Below are positions 7,268-16,316 of a DNA stretch of 34,439 bases, in pieces. The first letter of the stretch is position 1. Every line of letters begins with the position of its first letter. A model generated the notes under the pieces. That model was not told where the DNA came from and searched no databases. It worked only from the letters and a program-made list of their open reading frames with translations. This DNA is from Aureispira sp. CCB-QB1 (lineage in GTDB: Bacteria; Bacteroidota; Bacteroidia; Chitinophagales; Saprospiraceae). The translations under genes were made by a program, and so were the position numbers. The DNA is taken from NCBI GenBank assembly GCA_945870185.1, contig CAMBRK010000045.1:1-34439 (forward strand). The letters are read 5' to 3'.

Positions 7268-10006
7268 ATGACGTATAATAAAATATCTACTATAACCTAC
7301 ATTAATGATGTTCCATTTGAGATCATTCCGGGCGAGACTATCTTATCGTGTGTCAAACGCCATATTGCCAAAGATGCTATCCCTACCTTATGCGATGCAC
7401 CCAATTTAGAACCTTTCGGATCGTGTAGAGTGTGTAGTGTGGAAGTAGGCATGCATGCTGATGGACCATTCAGAACCCAAGCATCCTGTCACACGCCTAT
7501 CATGGCAGGTAGCTATATATATACTGACTCAGAAAAAATCAAAAAACTCCGTAAAAACATTATCGAATTAGTACTCACGGATCATCCATTGGATTGTCTC
7601 ACCTGCGAAGTCAATAATAATTGCGAACTTCAAACTGTAGCCGCCAAAGTAGGTATCCGAAAAGTACGATACCCCGAAGGTAAAAATCACCTTGACCGTC
7701 AAAAAGACCTCAGTCACCCTTACATGACTTCTGACCTTTCCAAATGTATTAATTGCTACAGATGTGTCAGAGCATGTGATGAAGTCCAAGGACAGTTCGT
7801 ACTCAGCATGTCAGGTCGTGGCTTCGATTCCAAAATCATCAAAGGAAATGATGTGTCATTTTTTGAATCAGACTGCGTCAGTTGTGGCGCCTGCGCACAG
7901 GCTTGCCCTACTTCGGCTATTTCGGATATTTTTGAGTCCAAATCTGTTGCGGTAGATAAAAAAGTAAGGACAGTCTGTACCTATTGTGGTGTGGGTTGCA
8001 ATCTGGAAGTTTCTGTAATAAACGGAGCCGTCAAGTCTATACAAGCTCCGTATGATGCTGAAGTCAATCAAGGTCATACCTGTCTGAAAGGTAGATTTGC
8101 TTTTTCATTTTACAACCATCCGGATCGTATCACGACACCTTTGATCAGAAAAAATGGTCATCTCACTCCAGCTACCTGGGACGAAGCATATGCATTCATC
8201 GCTGAAAAGCTCCTGGAAATCAAAGCCAATCATGGACCCGATGCCATAGCAGGTATCTCATCAGCCAGATGTACCAATGAAGAAAATTATCTGATGCAAA
8301 AATTTATCAGGGCTGTGATTGGTACCAATAATATCGATTGTTGTGCCAGAGTTTGTCATTCGCCAACAGCGTTGGGGATGCAGCGAGCTTTTGGCACCGG
8401 AGCAGCTACCAATAGTATAGAAGATATCAAACATACAGATTGTATTTTGGTCATCGGAGCCAATCCTACCGATGGTCATCCCGTCACGGGTGCCAAACTC
8501 AAACAATTTGCTATGAAAGGCAAAACATCTATCGTAGTTGATCCGAGACGGACAGAGTTGGCCAGATATGCCACCTATCACTTGGCTCTAAAACCAGGTA
8601 CCAACGTAGCCCTACTCAACATGATGCTGTACTATATCATCACAGAAGGTCTTGAAGATACCTCATTTATAGAACACAGAACCGAAGGATACCAATCCTT
8701 CAAACAACAAATAACCAATCTCAACCCCGACGAACTCGAACAAATCACCGGCGTAGACAAAGATTTAGTCAGAAAAGCGGCCATCGCCTATGCACAAGCG
8801 CCCAATGCTATGTCTTTCCACGGCTTGGGTGTGACCGAGCATACACAAGGTACATTTACCGTGATGTTGATTTCAGACTTGGCTATGATCACTGGAAATA
8901 TAGGTAGACCGGGAGTCGGAGTGAATCCACTAAGGGGTCAAAACAACGTGCAAGGCGCAGCAGATATGGGTTGTCAACCTCATCAGGGAGCCGGCTATCT
9001 CAATGCTTATGACCCTGAAGTCAACAAACAGTATGAAGCATTTTATGGCACAAATATTCCTCTCGGCAAAGGTCTGAAGATTCCCGAAATGTTTGAAGCG
9101 AGTATCAATGGACATCTAAAAGCATTGTGGCTCATGGGAGAAGACGTAGTACAGACAGACCCCAATACACAGAAGGTCATCAAAGCCATGAAAAATCTGG
9201 AATTACTAGTAGTCCAAGAGCTTTTCATGACCGAGACTGCAAAATATGCCACTGTAATATTGCCCGGAGCGTCCTTCCTGGAGAAAAGTGGCACCTATAC
9301 TAACGGAGAACGCCGCATCCAAAAAGTGCAAAAAGTAGTCGAACCACTACCAGGTACCAAAGCTGACGGGCAGATCATCGCCGATATGATGAATGTTATG
9401 GGTTTTGACCAATGTACCTATGATCCTGATTTGATTTTACAAGAAATAACTCAGATCGTCCCCTTTTTCGCAGGAGTCACTTGGGAAAATCTGGGTACCT
9501 CAGGAAAACAGTGGCCCGTAGCCCAAGATGGACAAGATACCAAAATTCTGCATACTGAAACCTTCAAAAATGGGTTGGGCAAATTTCACTATTTTGACTG
9601 GGAAGAAAGCGGTGAGATCCAAAAACACTCCAAAGAATACCCATATATCGTGACAACCAATCGTGAATTGGAACATTATAATTGTGGCACCATGACTAGA
9701 CGAACACGCAATGTAGATATCCTCACCGAAGATGTCATCATGATCCATCCTGAAGATGCGGCGCGCCATTTTATCGAAAATGGAGATATGGTGTGTGTAG
9801 AGTCTCCGCGAGGAAAAGTGGATATCAAAGCACGGCTTACAGATCAGGTTAGGCCCGGTGTCATGAGTACGACCTTTCATTTTCCTGAAGTCATGCTCAA
9901 CATCATCACCTCAGACGAACACGACTCAGAAGCCATGTGCCCCGAATACAAAGTTGTATCATGCAATATCCGCAAGAGCAAAGGTAAATATAAAGAATTA
10001 GTTTAA
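7268..10006 (+). CDS. Formate dehydrogenase alpha subunit (Mo/W-bis-MGD, cytoplasmic type, Cys ligand)
   Basis: This 912-aa enzyme should oxidise formate to CO2 (or the reverse) at a molybdenum or tungsten bis-pyranopterin centre. Domains in order: a [2Fe-2S] NuoG-like N-terminus (C42, C53, C56, C74); a His-Cys cluster motif (H106, C110, C113, C119); two 4Fe-4S ferredoxin motifs (C160/163/166/170 and C203/206/209/213); the 4Fe-4S site of the catalytic domain (C237, C240, C244, C272); then the molybdopterin oxidoreductase and dinucleotide-binding domains. The metal ligand is C363 in CARVCHSPT, followed by H364; its codon is TGT, so this is the cysteine, not the selenocysteine, form. RGQNNVQGAADMG supplies the conserved arginine. 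No Tat signal. Electron-accepting subunits (FdsB/FdsG, Hyc-type) and FdhD are absent from the window, so the partner is unknown. Confidence 0.93.
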   Translation: MTYNKISTITYINDVPFEIIPGETILSCVKRHIAKDAIPTLCDAPNLEPFGSCRVCSVEVGMHADGPFRTQASCHTPIMAGSYIYTDSEKIKKLRKNIIELVLTDHPLDCLTCEVNNNCELQTVAAKVGIRKVRYPEGKNHLDRQKDLSHPYMTSDLSKCINCYRCVRACDEVQGQFVLSMSGRGFDSKIIKGNDVSFFESDCVSCGACAQACPTSAISDIFESKSVAVDKKVRTVCTYCGVGCNLEVSVINGAVKSIQAPYDAEVNQGHTCLKGRFAFSFYNHPDRITTPLIRKNGHLTPATWDEAYAFIAEKLLEIKANHGPDAIAGISSARCTNEENYLMQKFIRAVIGTNNIDCCARVCHSPTALGMQRAFGTGAATNSIEDIKHTDCILVIGANPTDGHPVTGAKLKQFAMKGKTSIVVDPRRTELARYATYHLALKPGTNVALLNMMLYYIITEGLEDTSFIEHRTEGYQSFKQQITNLNPDELEQITGVDKDLVRKAAIAYAQAPNAMSFHGLGVTEHTQGTFTVMLISDLAMITGNIGRPGVGVNPLRGQNNVQGAADMGCQPHQGAGYLNAYDPEVNKQYEAFYGTNIPLGKGLKIPEMFEASINGHLKALWLMGEDVVQTDPNTQKVIKAMKNLELLVVQELFMTETAKYATVILPGASFLEKSGTYTNGERRIQKVQKVVEPLPGTKADGQIIADMMNVMGFDQCTYDPDLILQEITQIVPFFAGVTWENLGTSGKQWPVAQDGQDTKILHTETFKNGLGKFHYFDWEESGEIQKHSKEYPYIVTTNRELEHYNCGTMTRRTRNVDILTEDVIMIHPEDAARHFIENGDMVCVESPRGKVDIKARLTDQVRPGVMSTTFHFPEVMLNIITSDEHDSEAMCPEYKVVSCNIRKSKGKYKELV

Positions 10007-10042
10007 TACCAAACTTGAGTATATTCCGAAAAGTATAATTTT

Positions 10043-10169
10043 GCCACAACTTGTGACGCATTAAAGCGTTAAAGACACAAAGGATCATCAATTACAAAAT
10101 TATGATAATCCTTTATTTATCTAACTTAGAGTCTTAGAGCTTTTAACGCTTGGGCGTCACAAGTGTGGC
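10043..10169. repeat. 127-bp element with ~30-bp terminal inverted repeats
   Basis: The left end (10043-10073) begins GCCACAACTTGTGACGC and ends AAGCGTTAAA. The right end (10142-10169) is its reverse complement apart from one deleted base and a short interruption. Inside lies a second inverted repeat, AAAGGAT (10079-10085) facing ATCCTTT (10108-10114). There is no coding capacity. The form is that of a MITE or a large REP-like hairpin placed straight after the formate dehydrogenase gene; it may also end its transcript. Confidence 0.6.
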
Positions 10170-10225
10170 ACTTCAACTTTTATGGTTTTTCCGAGTGGAC
10201 TCAAACTTGAGTTTTCTTTTGATTT

Positions 10226-10335
10226 GGGAGTGCCCCTTCGCTACGCTACGGGTCGGGCTATCATACTAAAGCATGACAGGTTCGTTGTACTTCGTGCCAC
10301 TGCTATCCCTCACTCGGATGGGCACCCGTCTTCCA
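10226..10335. repeat. GC-rich Bacteroidota intergenic repeat
   Basis: A stretch containing CCCCTTCGCTACGCTACGGG and, further on, GCTATCCCTCACTCGGATGG resembles recurrent non-coding strings of Bacteroidota genomes. GTGCCC (10230-10235) and GGGCAC (10321-10326) enclose it. An 89-codon open frame across it (10182-10451) has a protein character expected of such repeats and is not called. The rest of the gap 10007-10633 is AT-rich and empty apart from the promoter at 10584. Confidence 0.5.
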
Positions 10336-10583
10336 TTAAAGATTTAGGTTTTCTTGAATCAATTGATAGTCTTTTTAATATCAATACAAAAAAGATGATA
10401 CAAATAGCAAGTTGCATTACAAAATTTTTGATACATAAAAAGACAAAATAACCATTTTAAAAAACCTCCCATTTTCGCCATTTGATCTTCTGACTTTCAG
10501 CGAATGAGTTGAAAAATTTAATTTCATATTAAAATAATTATTAATAATTTATACATATTATTTTTTATTTCAATATTTGTCTT

Positions 10584-10591
10584 TACATTTG
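10584..10591 (+). promoter_or_regulatory. Putative -7 element of the S24 repressor gene
   Basis: TACATTTG matches TAnnTTTG exactly, 42 bp before the ATG at 10634. The upstream DNA is very AT-rich, with no clear -33 TTG at the usual spacing and no palindrome that I could assign as an autoregulatory operator. Confidence 0.45.
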
Positions 10592-10633
10592 TGCTCAGTA
10601 TTTATAAATGACTGACTCAACCGCTTATAACGC

Positions 10634-11467
10634 ATGTGCAACATAGTAACTGAAAGATTTGTCTCCTGTATCGAAAAGCTCAAAGAGCGCAATGAAATCA
10701 AGTCTGCACGTCAGTTTGCCCTAAGTGTAGACTATCATCCCCAAAACCTCAATGACATTATCAAAGGTAAGAGAGACGTTACTATCGACCTGATCAAAAA
10801 CGCTGTCGAAACATATAAATTAAATCCACAATATATATTTACAGGTTTGGGCAGTATGTTCTTAGATGAAGACATTCAACAATCAGCATCGGCTAAACCA
10901 CAAGCTTCCCTTGAAAAAATACTTTATGTTCCTACCGCCGCACATGCGGGATATACCGAACAGTTTTTAGATCCGGTATTTATGGAAGATCTGATTAGCT
11001 TTTCGCTTCCCGACTATAAGTTTCAACACGGTACTTACCGATGTTTTGATGTAGTGGGTGATAGTATGGAGCCATCCCTTTACGCAGGTGATAAAGTGGT
11101 GTGTTCATTTATGGACAGTAACAATTTTTACAGCTCTGTCAGAAATAACTTGGTTTATGTCGTGGTACTTGAAGGCGCTGTAGTAGTCAAAAGGGTCATC
11201 AATAAAATCAAGGAACAAAAAACCTTACTACTCATTTCAGACAATAACTATTTCAAACCTTACGAGGTACCCATAGAAGAAGTCAAAGAAATATGGCACG
11301 TGGATGTCAAAATATCTCCATTCCTACCATCACCAAATAATATCAGAAATGCCTTCCATGAAGAAATGGATGACATGAAACGTACCATAGATGTACAATC
11401 CCAATCCATCCAACTACTTAACACTACAGTGGAAAAACTCCTTAAACAAAACAGATCTCAATTTTAA
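10634..11467 (+). CDS. XRE-type HTH / S24 peptidase-domain transcriptional repressor
   Basis: This 277-aa protein resembles phage CI/LexA-type repressors. The N-terminal 70 residues form a helix-turn-helix (SARQFALSVDYHPQNLNDII, about 24-43). The linker is followed by an S24/LexA-like self-cleavage domain. The Ala-Gly cleavage site is A105-G106 in AAHAGY, the serine nucleophile is S144 in GDSMEP, and the general-base lysine is K186 in VVVKRV. All three are present, so RecA-stimulated autocleavage is chemically possible. The last 40 residues look like a coiled coil. No phage genes or SOS genes are adjacent, so its regulon is unknown. It has its own promoter and a strong terminator. Related Bacteroidota proteins are often annotated only as LexA-like. 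Confidence 0.88.
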   Translation: MCNIVTERFVSCIEKLKERNEIKSARQFALSVDYHPQNLNDIIKGKRDVTIDLIKNAVETYKLNPQYIFTGLGSMFLDEDIQQSASAKPQASLEKILYVPTAAHAGYTEQFLDPVFMEDLISFSLPDYKFQHGTYRCFDVVGDSMEPSLYAGDKVVCSFMDSNNFYSSVRNNLVYVVVLEGAVVVKRVINKIKEQKTLLLISDNNYFKPYEVPIEEVKEIWHVDVKISPFLPSPNNIRNAFHEEMDDMKRTIDVQSQSIQLLNTTVEKLLKQNRSQF

Positions 11468-11513
11468 GAGATGCGATAAACCCACTTCGTTTTTATATTC
11501 CCATAAAAACAAT

Positions 11514-11552
11514 AGCCTTGATTACTAAAGTAACTTCAAGGCTTTTTTTTTT
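11514..11552. terminator. Rho-independent terminator between convergent genes
   Basis: AGCCTTGA (11514-11521) pairs with TCAAGGCT (11536-11543), with an inner TTAC/GTAA stem, and a run of ten T follows on the plus strand. On the minus strand the same hairpin is followed by ATTGTTTTTAT, so it may also serve the GH31 gene ending at 11646. Confidence 0.85.
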
Positions 11553-11645
11553 GCATTAAATAGTTCATTTTTGGATATAAATATTTTATCAAATATATAA
11601 TTGTAAATTTCAACGATAAAAGCGTGCTATTTTACTTAAACCTAC

Positions 11646-13949
11646 CTAATTGGATAATTTTAGACTTACACTTTGGCCATTAAAATCAAAGCCGAGTTCA
11701 CTTATGTTCATTATTTTTTGAGAAATCTTACCCATTATAATCTTTCCAGATTTGTAAGATTTATCACTATGGATTTTCAATTTGATAAATCTTGACTTGG
11801 GTTTAGTGGAAAATTGCCCCTTGTTGGAAGATACATCAAAACGGAGCTTCCCAGCAGTTGGCTTTGCTTGGAAAGTAATCAATTCATATTTCCCTTTTGC
11901 TATAGAGTTTTTGTCGAGCCCATCATCATCAAATAATGTGTAGGTGCTAGACTGATCCGAAAAGAAATAATGTAAAGTAAGTGTATCGGTTCTAAAATCT
12001 TCAGATGTTTTGCCTATTTTTACTATTAATGGAATAAATGATCCTTCTTTGATAAAAAGTGGAAGTTCGTTCATCTTTGTTTGAACAGTGGTTTCTCCTT
12101 TCATTGGAATGCCTGACTTAAAATCAAAGTCGATAGGATACCAAAGATTTTGCTCAGGAAGATATACTTTTCTTTCTGTGGCCGATTTTTGTAAAATAGG
12201 CGCTACGATAATGTTTTCTCCCCAAAGGTATTGATCTTCTATTTTCAAACTTTTGGAGTCATCTGGAAAATAGTAGTAAAGCGGTGCTACCAATGGTTTT
12301 CCCTTGACAGCCTGAAGATAAGACAAAGTATAATTATATGCCAACATGCTATATCTTAGTCTCACGACATCTGCTGCCATTTCTTTAAATGGACTGGGCA
12401 CTAAAGCTGGCTCCGACGGAAAACTAGGAGATGATTTATCTACTTCATACAAAGCAGATCCATGTGGTCTAAAAATAGGCGTAAAAGCGCACATTTGCAA
12501 CCATCTTACATATAACTCATAGTCACCTTCTCCACCAGCAAAACCACCTGCATCAGAGTGAATATAAGGAATTCCCGACATAGACATGCCCAACATAATG
12601 GGTAACTGAGCACGCATACCGCCCCAACTTCTACTTACATCTCCACTCCAAGGAAAAATGCTGTATCTTTGGCTACCTGCAAACCCACTTCTATTCAGAC
12701 TAAATAGCCTGGTATCTGGATAGTACTTTTCATAATTTTTATAAAGCATTTTAGTCCAGAAATGACCATAAATATTGTGAACTTCATGAGACCCAAATAG
12801 TCTTTGATGCCCCATATCCTTTAAATCGTGAAATAAATCGGAAGGGTGTTTTTCTGGTTCGCCTAGATCTCCCCACCAAGCTGCAACACCTATTTTGTTT
12901 TGTTGGTCATGTTTGGACCAAAACCAATCTTGAGCGTCATGTTTATAAATATCTACTAACCCTCCTTTTCCAAAGTAAAAATCTTGTAAAACATACGGCT
13001 TTCTATCTTTATCTACAGCCAGAAAAGGAAGGGATGCTTCATATTGGGTTGATGATTGTAAAATGAAAGGTTCTGTGATGAGAAGCGTCTTGATATTTTG
13101 CTTTTTATATTTGGAGATCATGGCTGCTGGATCTGGCCATTTGGTTTTATTGACCCACTCGAGATTGCCCATGGTACCTTTGATACTATCACCAAACCAA
13201 AATAAGTCAATAATCATAGCATCAAATGGTATTTTTTCTTTTTGCATAGCTGAAGCTACCTCATCTATTTGCTTTTCTGAAGTATAACCAAACCTGCTCA
13301 TAAAATTGCCCAAGACCCATCTTGGCGGCAAGCCTTGTGTACCCGTCAAATCATGGTACCTCTTAAGTATATCTTTGGGGCTTTTGCCGTAGATAATATA
13401 TACATTGATTTGACCACTTGAAAAAGTTACGTCCATGAATTCTGCCTGACCTCGTCCTATATCAACTTTGCCTGATGATGGATTGTCAAAAAACAAACCA
13501 TAACCCATAGATGAAGTAAAAAAAGGTACTGAAAAATTGAGATTATCAGCTCCTTCGCCGTAGCCATACCAAGGGTTATTATGCAGATTAAACGCGTAAC
13601 CTCTGCGATTGAGTGGTAGCGCTCGCTCACCACCGCCATAAATGGCTTCATTAGATTTGAGTTTGATGCTAAATCCTTTATAGTCATTTTTTTCTACATA
13701 ATCTATACTCCACTCATTATTGATGATGGCTGATGTGGATACAAATTGTGTTTGTATTTTTTTCTTAAACTTGGGTTTTAAAATAACTGCATCGGATATA
13801 TTTTCCTGAGTTGTATAGTTTGCAGGTTGATAGGTAAGCTTGATGATGTGATCAGAGTACTGTGTTGACTGCCAAGCAGACTGCTGCCCAATCATTAGGC
13901 TGCACACTAAATTTATTAAAGTAAACAGGAGCAAAACATTCTTTAACAT
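11646..13949 (-). CDS. Glycoside hydrolase family 31 (alpha-glucosidase-like), exported
   Basis: This 767-aa enzyme belongs to the GH31 retaining alpha-glycosidases. A signal peptide is visible (MLKNVLLLFTLINLVCS..., about residues 1-21), so the protein acts in the periplasm or outside. The beta-sandwich N-terminal domain contains YGGGERALPLNRRG. The catalytic barrel has the nucleophile D361 in AAWWGDLGEPE, the acid/base D437 in WSGDVSRSW and the conserved HSDAGGF loop (464-470). The C-terminus is two beta-sandwich domains (DUF5110-like). No SusC/SusD-type transporter, regulator or other glycosidase is nearby, so it looks like a free-standing gene rather than part of a polysaccharide utilisation locus. 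Substrate linkage (alpha-1,4 glucan, xyloside or other) is not decidable here. Confidence 0.92.
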   Translation of the reverse strand: MLKNVLLLFTLINLVCSLMIGQQSAWQSTQYSDHIIKLTYQPANYTTQENISDAVILKPKFKKKIQTQFVSTSAIINNEWSIDYVEKNDYKGFSIKLKSNEAIYGGGERALPLNRRGYAFNLHNNPWYGYGEGADNLNFSVPFFTSSMGYGLFFDNPSSGKVDIGRGQAEFMDVTFSSGQINVYIIYGKSPKDILKRYHDLTGTQGLPPRWVLGNFMSRFGYTSEKQIDEVASAMQKEKIPFDAMIIDLFWFGDSIKGTMGNLEWVNKTKWPDPAAMISKYKKQNIKTLLITEPFILQSSTQYEASLPFLAVDKDRKPYVLQDFYFGKGGLVDIYKHDAQDWFWSKHDQQNKIGVAAWWGDLGEPEKHPSDLFHDLKDMGHQRLFGSHEVHNIYGHFWTKMLYKNYEKYYPDTRLFSLNRSGFAGSQRYSIFPWSGDVSRSWGGMRAQLPIMLGMSMSGIPYIHSDAGGFAGGEGDYELYVRWLQMCAFTPIFRPHGSALYEVDKSSPSFPSEPALVPSPFKEMAADVVRLRYSMLAYNYTLSYLQAVKGKPLVAPLYYYFPDDSKSLKIEDQYLWGENIIVAPILQKSATERKVYLPEQNLWYPIDFDFKSGIPMKGETTVQTKMNELPLFIKEGSFIPLIVKIGKTSEDFRTDTLTLHYFFSDQSSTYTLFDDDGLDKNSIAKGKYELITFQAKPTAGKLRFDVSSNKGQFSTKPKSRFIKLKIHSDKSYKSGKIIMGKISQKIMNISELGFDFNGQSVSLKLSN

Positions 13950-14221
13950 GATTTGATATTTTGTACCCGCAATATTAATGATAAAACACTATACAAATGA
14001 TGACTCCCATCATTTTATGGGTGAATTGATCAAAAACGGTTTTCATTGTCATGACTAAAAATAATGATTATAGCCCATAAATAGATAGTGGAGAGTATTT
14101 ATTCTAAGCCTAAGTCAATACACTAGACCTCTAATATAAATTTCTCATTTTTCAAAAAAATGATAGGTAGGTATGATCCTAGACTTCAGAAATGGTGGGT
14201 AAAAGAAAGGTAAACCAATCT

Positions 14222-14716
14222 TTACTTGGTCAATTCGTACTTATAATCAATAATTTTAAGAATTCTTTGACCCGTTTTTGGGTTTAGATTTTTCAAATAT
14301 AGATCTACGTCTACTGTCTCAGATTCTTCTTTTTTTGCACTATCAAAAGTCACATGAATAGTTCCTTTTTTGCCAGGGAGAATCTTATGCTTAGGATAAT
14401 CCAAAGTCGTACAGTCGCATCCCGAAGCTATATCTATTTCTATAATTTCACTTCCTGTGTTGGTAAAAACAAAATCAAACTTCTTAATTTCGCCTCTTTT
14501 TACTTTCCCAATGTCTAAATGTTCTTTGTCAAAAGTCATATGTACGCCTTGTTTTTGTTCCACAACGTTAGCTACGGGTTCAGTTTTCTTGGGTGTAGCA
14601 ACGGCTTTAGTTGTATTACTCTTTGGCTTAGGAGTGGTTTTAGTACTTTGGGCAAAAGATACCATTTGTCCCACAATGGCGATACAAAGGATAATTAAAA
14701 TTCTTACTTGCTTCAT
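14222..14716 (-). CDS. DUF1573 domain protein, exported
   Basis: This 164-aa protein has a signal peptide ending at VSFAQ (about residue 23), a 35-residue Lys/Thr/Pro-rich linker, then a single DUF1573 immunoglobulin-like domain. The diagnostic features are FDKEHLDIGKVKRGE, a FVFTNTG strand, the conserved SGCDCTT cysteine motif and the PGKKGTIHVTFDS turn. DUF1573 proteins are abundant in Bacteroidota and presumed periplasmic; their function is not established. A one-mismatch -7 element (CACCTTTG, minus strand, 14764-14771) lies about 48 bp upstream. It is separated from the helicase by 139 bp, so it is probably transcribed on its own. Confidence 0.88.
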   Translation of the reverse strand: MKQVRILIILCIAIVGQMVSFAQSTKTTPKPKSNTTKAVATPKKTEPVANVVEQKQGVHMTFDKEHLDIGKVKRGEIKKFDFVFTNTGSEIIEIDIASGCDCTTLDYPKHKILPGKKGTIHVTFDSAKKEESETVDVDLYLKNLNPKTGQRILKIIDYKYELTK

Positions 14717-14855
14717 ATGATGATAACGATTGTGTTTTAATAATATTACTAATTATGACGTTGCAAAGGTGAAAAAAGTTTCTGATACCTTCTCTTATAG
14801 TTTTGTTAAATTTTATCATAAAGGCCTAAATTATAACTCCTTTGGATAATTCCTA

Positions 14856-16100
14856 TCACTTTCTTTTAGCTTTTTTAACACCGTATCTTTTATTGGCTGG
14901 CAACTCGAGCAAGGCTATGATATTATTTATATCCATTTTAGCATCTAAAGAAAGATCTCTAATTTCTCTATAACCTTCTTCGGCGAGTATGAGTTCTTTG
15001 ACGGGCTTACCTATATAAGCTTCTATGGCTACAAGCATTGGTTTTTCTTCTATATCACAAAAAGAATAAGCAAGACCTTTTTTGCGTCCTCTGCCCGTCC
15101 GCCCTACCCTATGCACATAGTTTTCAGGATGTTCGGGTAGATCATAATTTACCACAAAATCTACGTCAGCTATATCTATTCCACGAGCACTTACATCAGT
15201 GGCAATCAGCAGCTTGACTTGTCCATGTCGAAATTTATTCAAAACATCAAGTCTGTCGCTTTGCTCTTTTCCGCCATGCATGGCCAGTGAATCTACTCCA
15301 ACACGAGCCATGGCAGCTTGCACTCTTTCGCACCTTACTTTGGTACGCACAAAAGCCAAAATTTTACTATCTGGATTCTCCTGAACCAATCGCTCCAAGA
15401 AAAAACGTTTATCATCCATCGCCACATAAATGACAGAATGGTCTACATTTTTTGAAACGGGATCTTTGGGCGATACTTGGATTCTTATAGGATTCTTCAC
15501 TAGTGAATAAGCCAAATCCTTGATTTCATCATCTATGGTCGCCGAAAAAAATAGGGTTTGTCTTTTTTTAGGTAGGAACCTGATCAAATCTCTTATGTCT
15601 TTTATAAATCCCAGGTCTAGCATATGGTCCGCTTCATCTAGTATCAAGATCTCTACCCTATTGAGTCTTATAAAACCTTGACTTACTAAATCAAACATTC
15701 TACCTGGAGTCGTGATCAGGATGTCAATCCCTTTCTCGAGTTTAGAAATTTGATGGTTTTGTTCTACGCCACCGAAAACAGCAAAGGAAGTCACTCTGGT
15801 ATTTTTAGCTAGCTTTTCTACTACTTCATTTATTTGTATCGCCAGTTCACGTGTGGGCACCATGATGATACATTTGATACCATCATCCCTTTTAGTATTG
15901 GTTTTACTATGTAGAATGTGGATCATAGGAATGACAAAAGCTGCTGTCTTACCTGTCCCTGTTTGAGCTATAGCTAGCAAATCTTCCCCTCGCAGTATAT
16001 TGGGTATGCTTTTGTATTGGATATCAGTCGGCTTTTTGTAACCTAGTTTATCTAGATTATTTTTAATTTCGTCTACAAAATGATACTGTGAAAAGCGCAT
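14856..16100 (-). CDS. DEAD-box ATP-dependent RNA helicase (RhlE-like)
   Basis: This 414-aa protein carries the full motif set of DEAD-box RNA helicases that unwind RNA duplexes in ribosome assembly or mRNA decay. In order: the Q motif (F..LGYKKPTDIQ, about 16-28), Walker A AQTGTGKT (45-52), PTREL (82-86), TPGR, DEAD (155-158), SAT, then in domain 2 ARGIDIADVDFVVNYD and HRVGRTGRG. There is only a short basic tail (GVKKAKRK) after domain 2, so it lacks the long RNA-binding extension of DbpA/CsdA and looks closest to RhlE-type proteins. An exact -7 element lies at 16117-16124 on the minus strand. The exact RNA substrate is unknown. Confidence 0.92.
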   Translation of the reverse strand: MRFSQYHFVDEIKNNLDKLGYKKPTDIQYKSIPNILRGEDLLAIAQTGTGKTAAFVIPMIHILHSKTNTKRDDGIKCIIMVPTRELAIQINEVVEKLAKNTRVTSFAVFGGVEQNHQISKLEKGIDILITTPGRMFDLVSQGFIRLNRVEILILDEADHMLDLGFIKDIRDLIRFLPKKRQTLFFSATIDDEIKDLAYSLVKNPIRIQVSPKDPVSKNVDHSVIYVAMDDKRFFLERLVQENPDSKILAFVRTKVRCERVQAAMARVGVDSLAMHGGKEQSDRLDVLNKFRHGQVKLLIATDVSARGIDIADVDFVVNYDLPEHPENYVHRVGRTGRGRKKGLAYSFCDIEEKPMLVAIEAYIGKPVKELILAEEGYREIRDLSLDAKMDINNIIALLELPANKRYGVKKAKRK

Positions 16101-16116
16101 GAATTATCCTTTGACG

Positions 16117-16124
16117 CAAAGATA
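16117..16124 (-). promoter_or_regulatory. Putative -7 element of the DEAD-box helicase gene
   Basis: The minus strand reads TATCTTTG, an exact TAnnTTTG, 17 bp before the ATG at 16100, giving a very short 5' leader. Confidence 0.55.
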
Positions 16125-16316
16125 CAAAAAATCAGATGAAAGGAAGAGTTCGTTATATAGAGTAAAAATTGGAAATTTATTCTGATTTTATGGGTTTAAA
16201 ACCTACAAGTTATTTTATGGCTTATGAACTTCTTGAAAGCAAACTTTAATTATTACAATTTTTATTTACAATTTTACAAATCTTTGTATTTTTACAAATC
16301 GAAATAACAATATATT

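Noticed and set aside
8354-8356. Selenocysteine at the formate dehydrogenase metal ligand
   Set aside because: The codon is TGT, not TGA, so the ligand is an ordinary cysteine and no SECIS element is needed.
10182-10451. An 89-codon open frame on the plus strand
   Set aside because: Its first half translates a recurrent GC-rich Bacteroidota intergenic repeat and its second half is low-complexity AT-rich sequence; there is no family similarity, promoter or ribosome-binding context.
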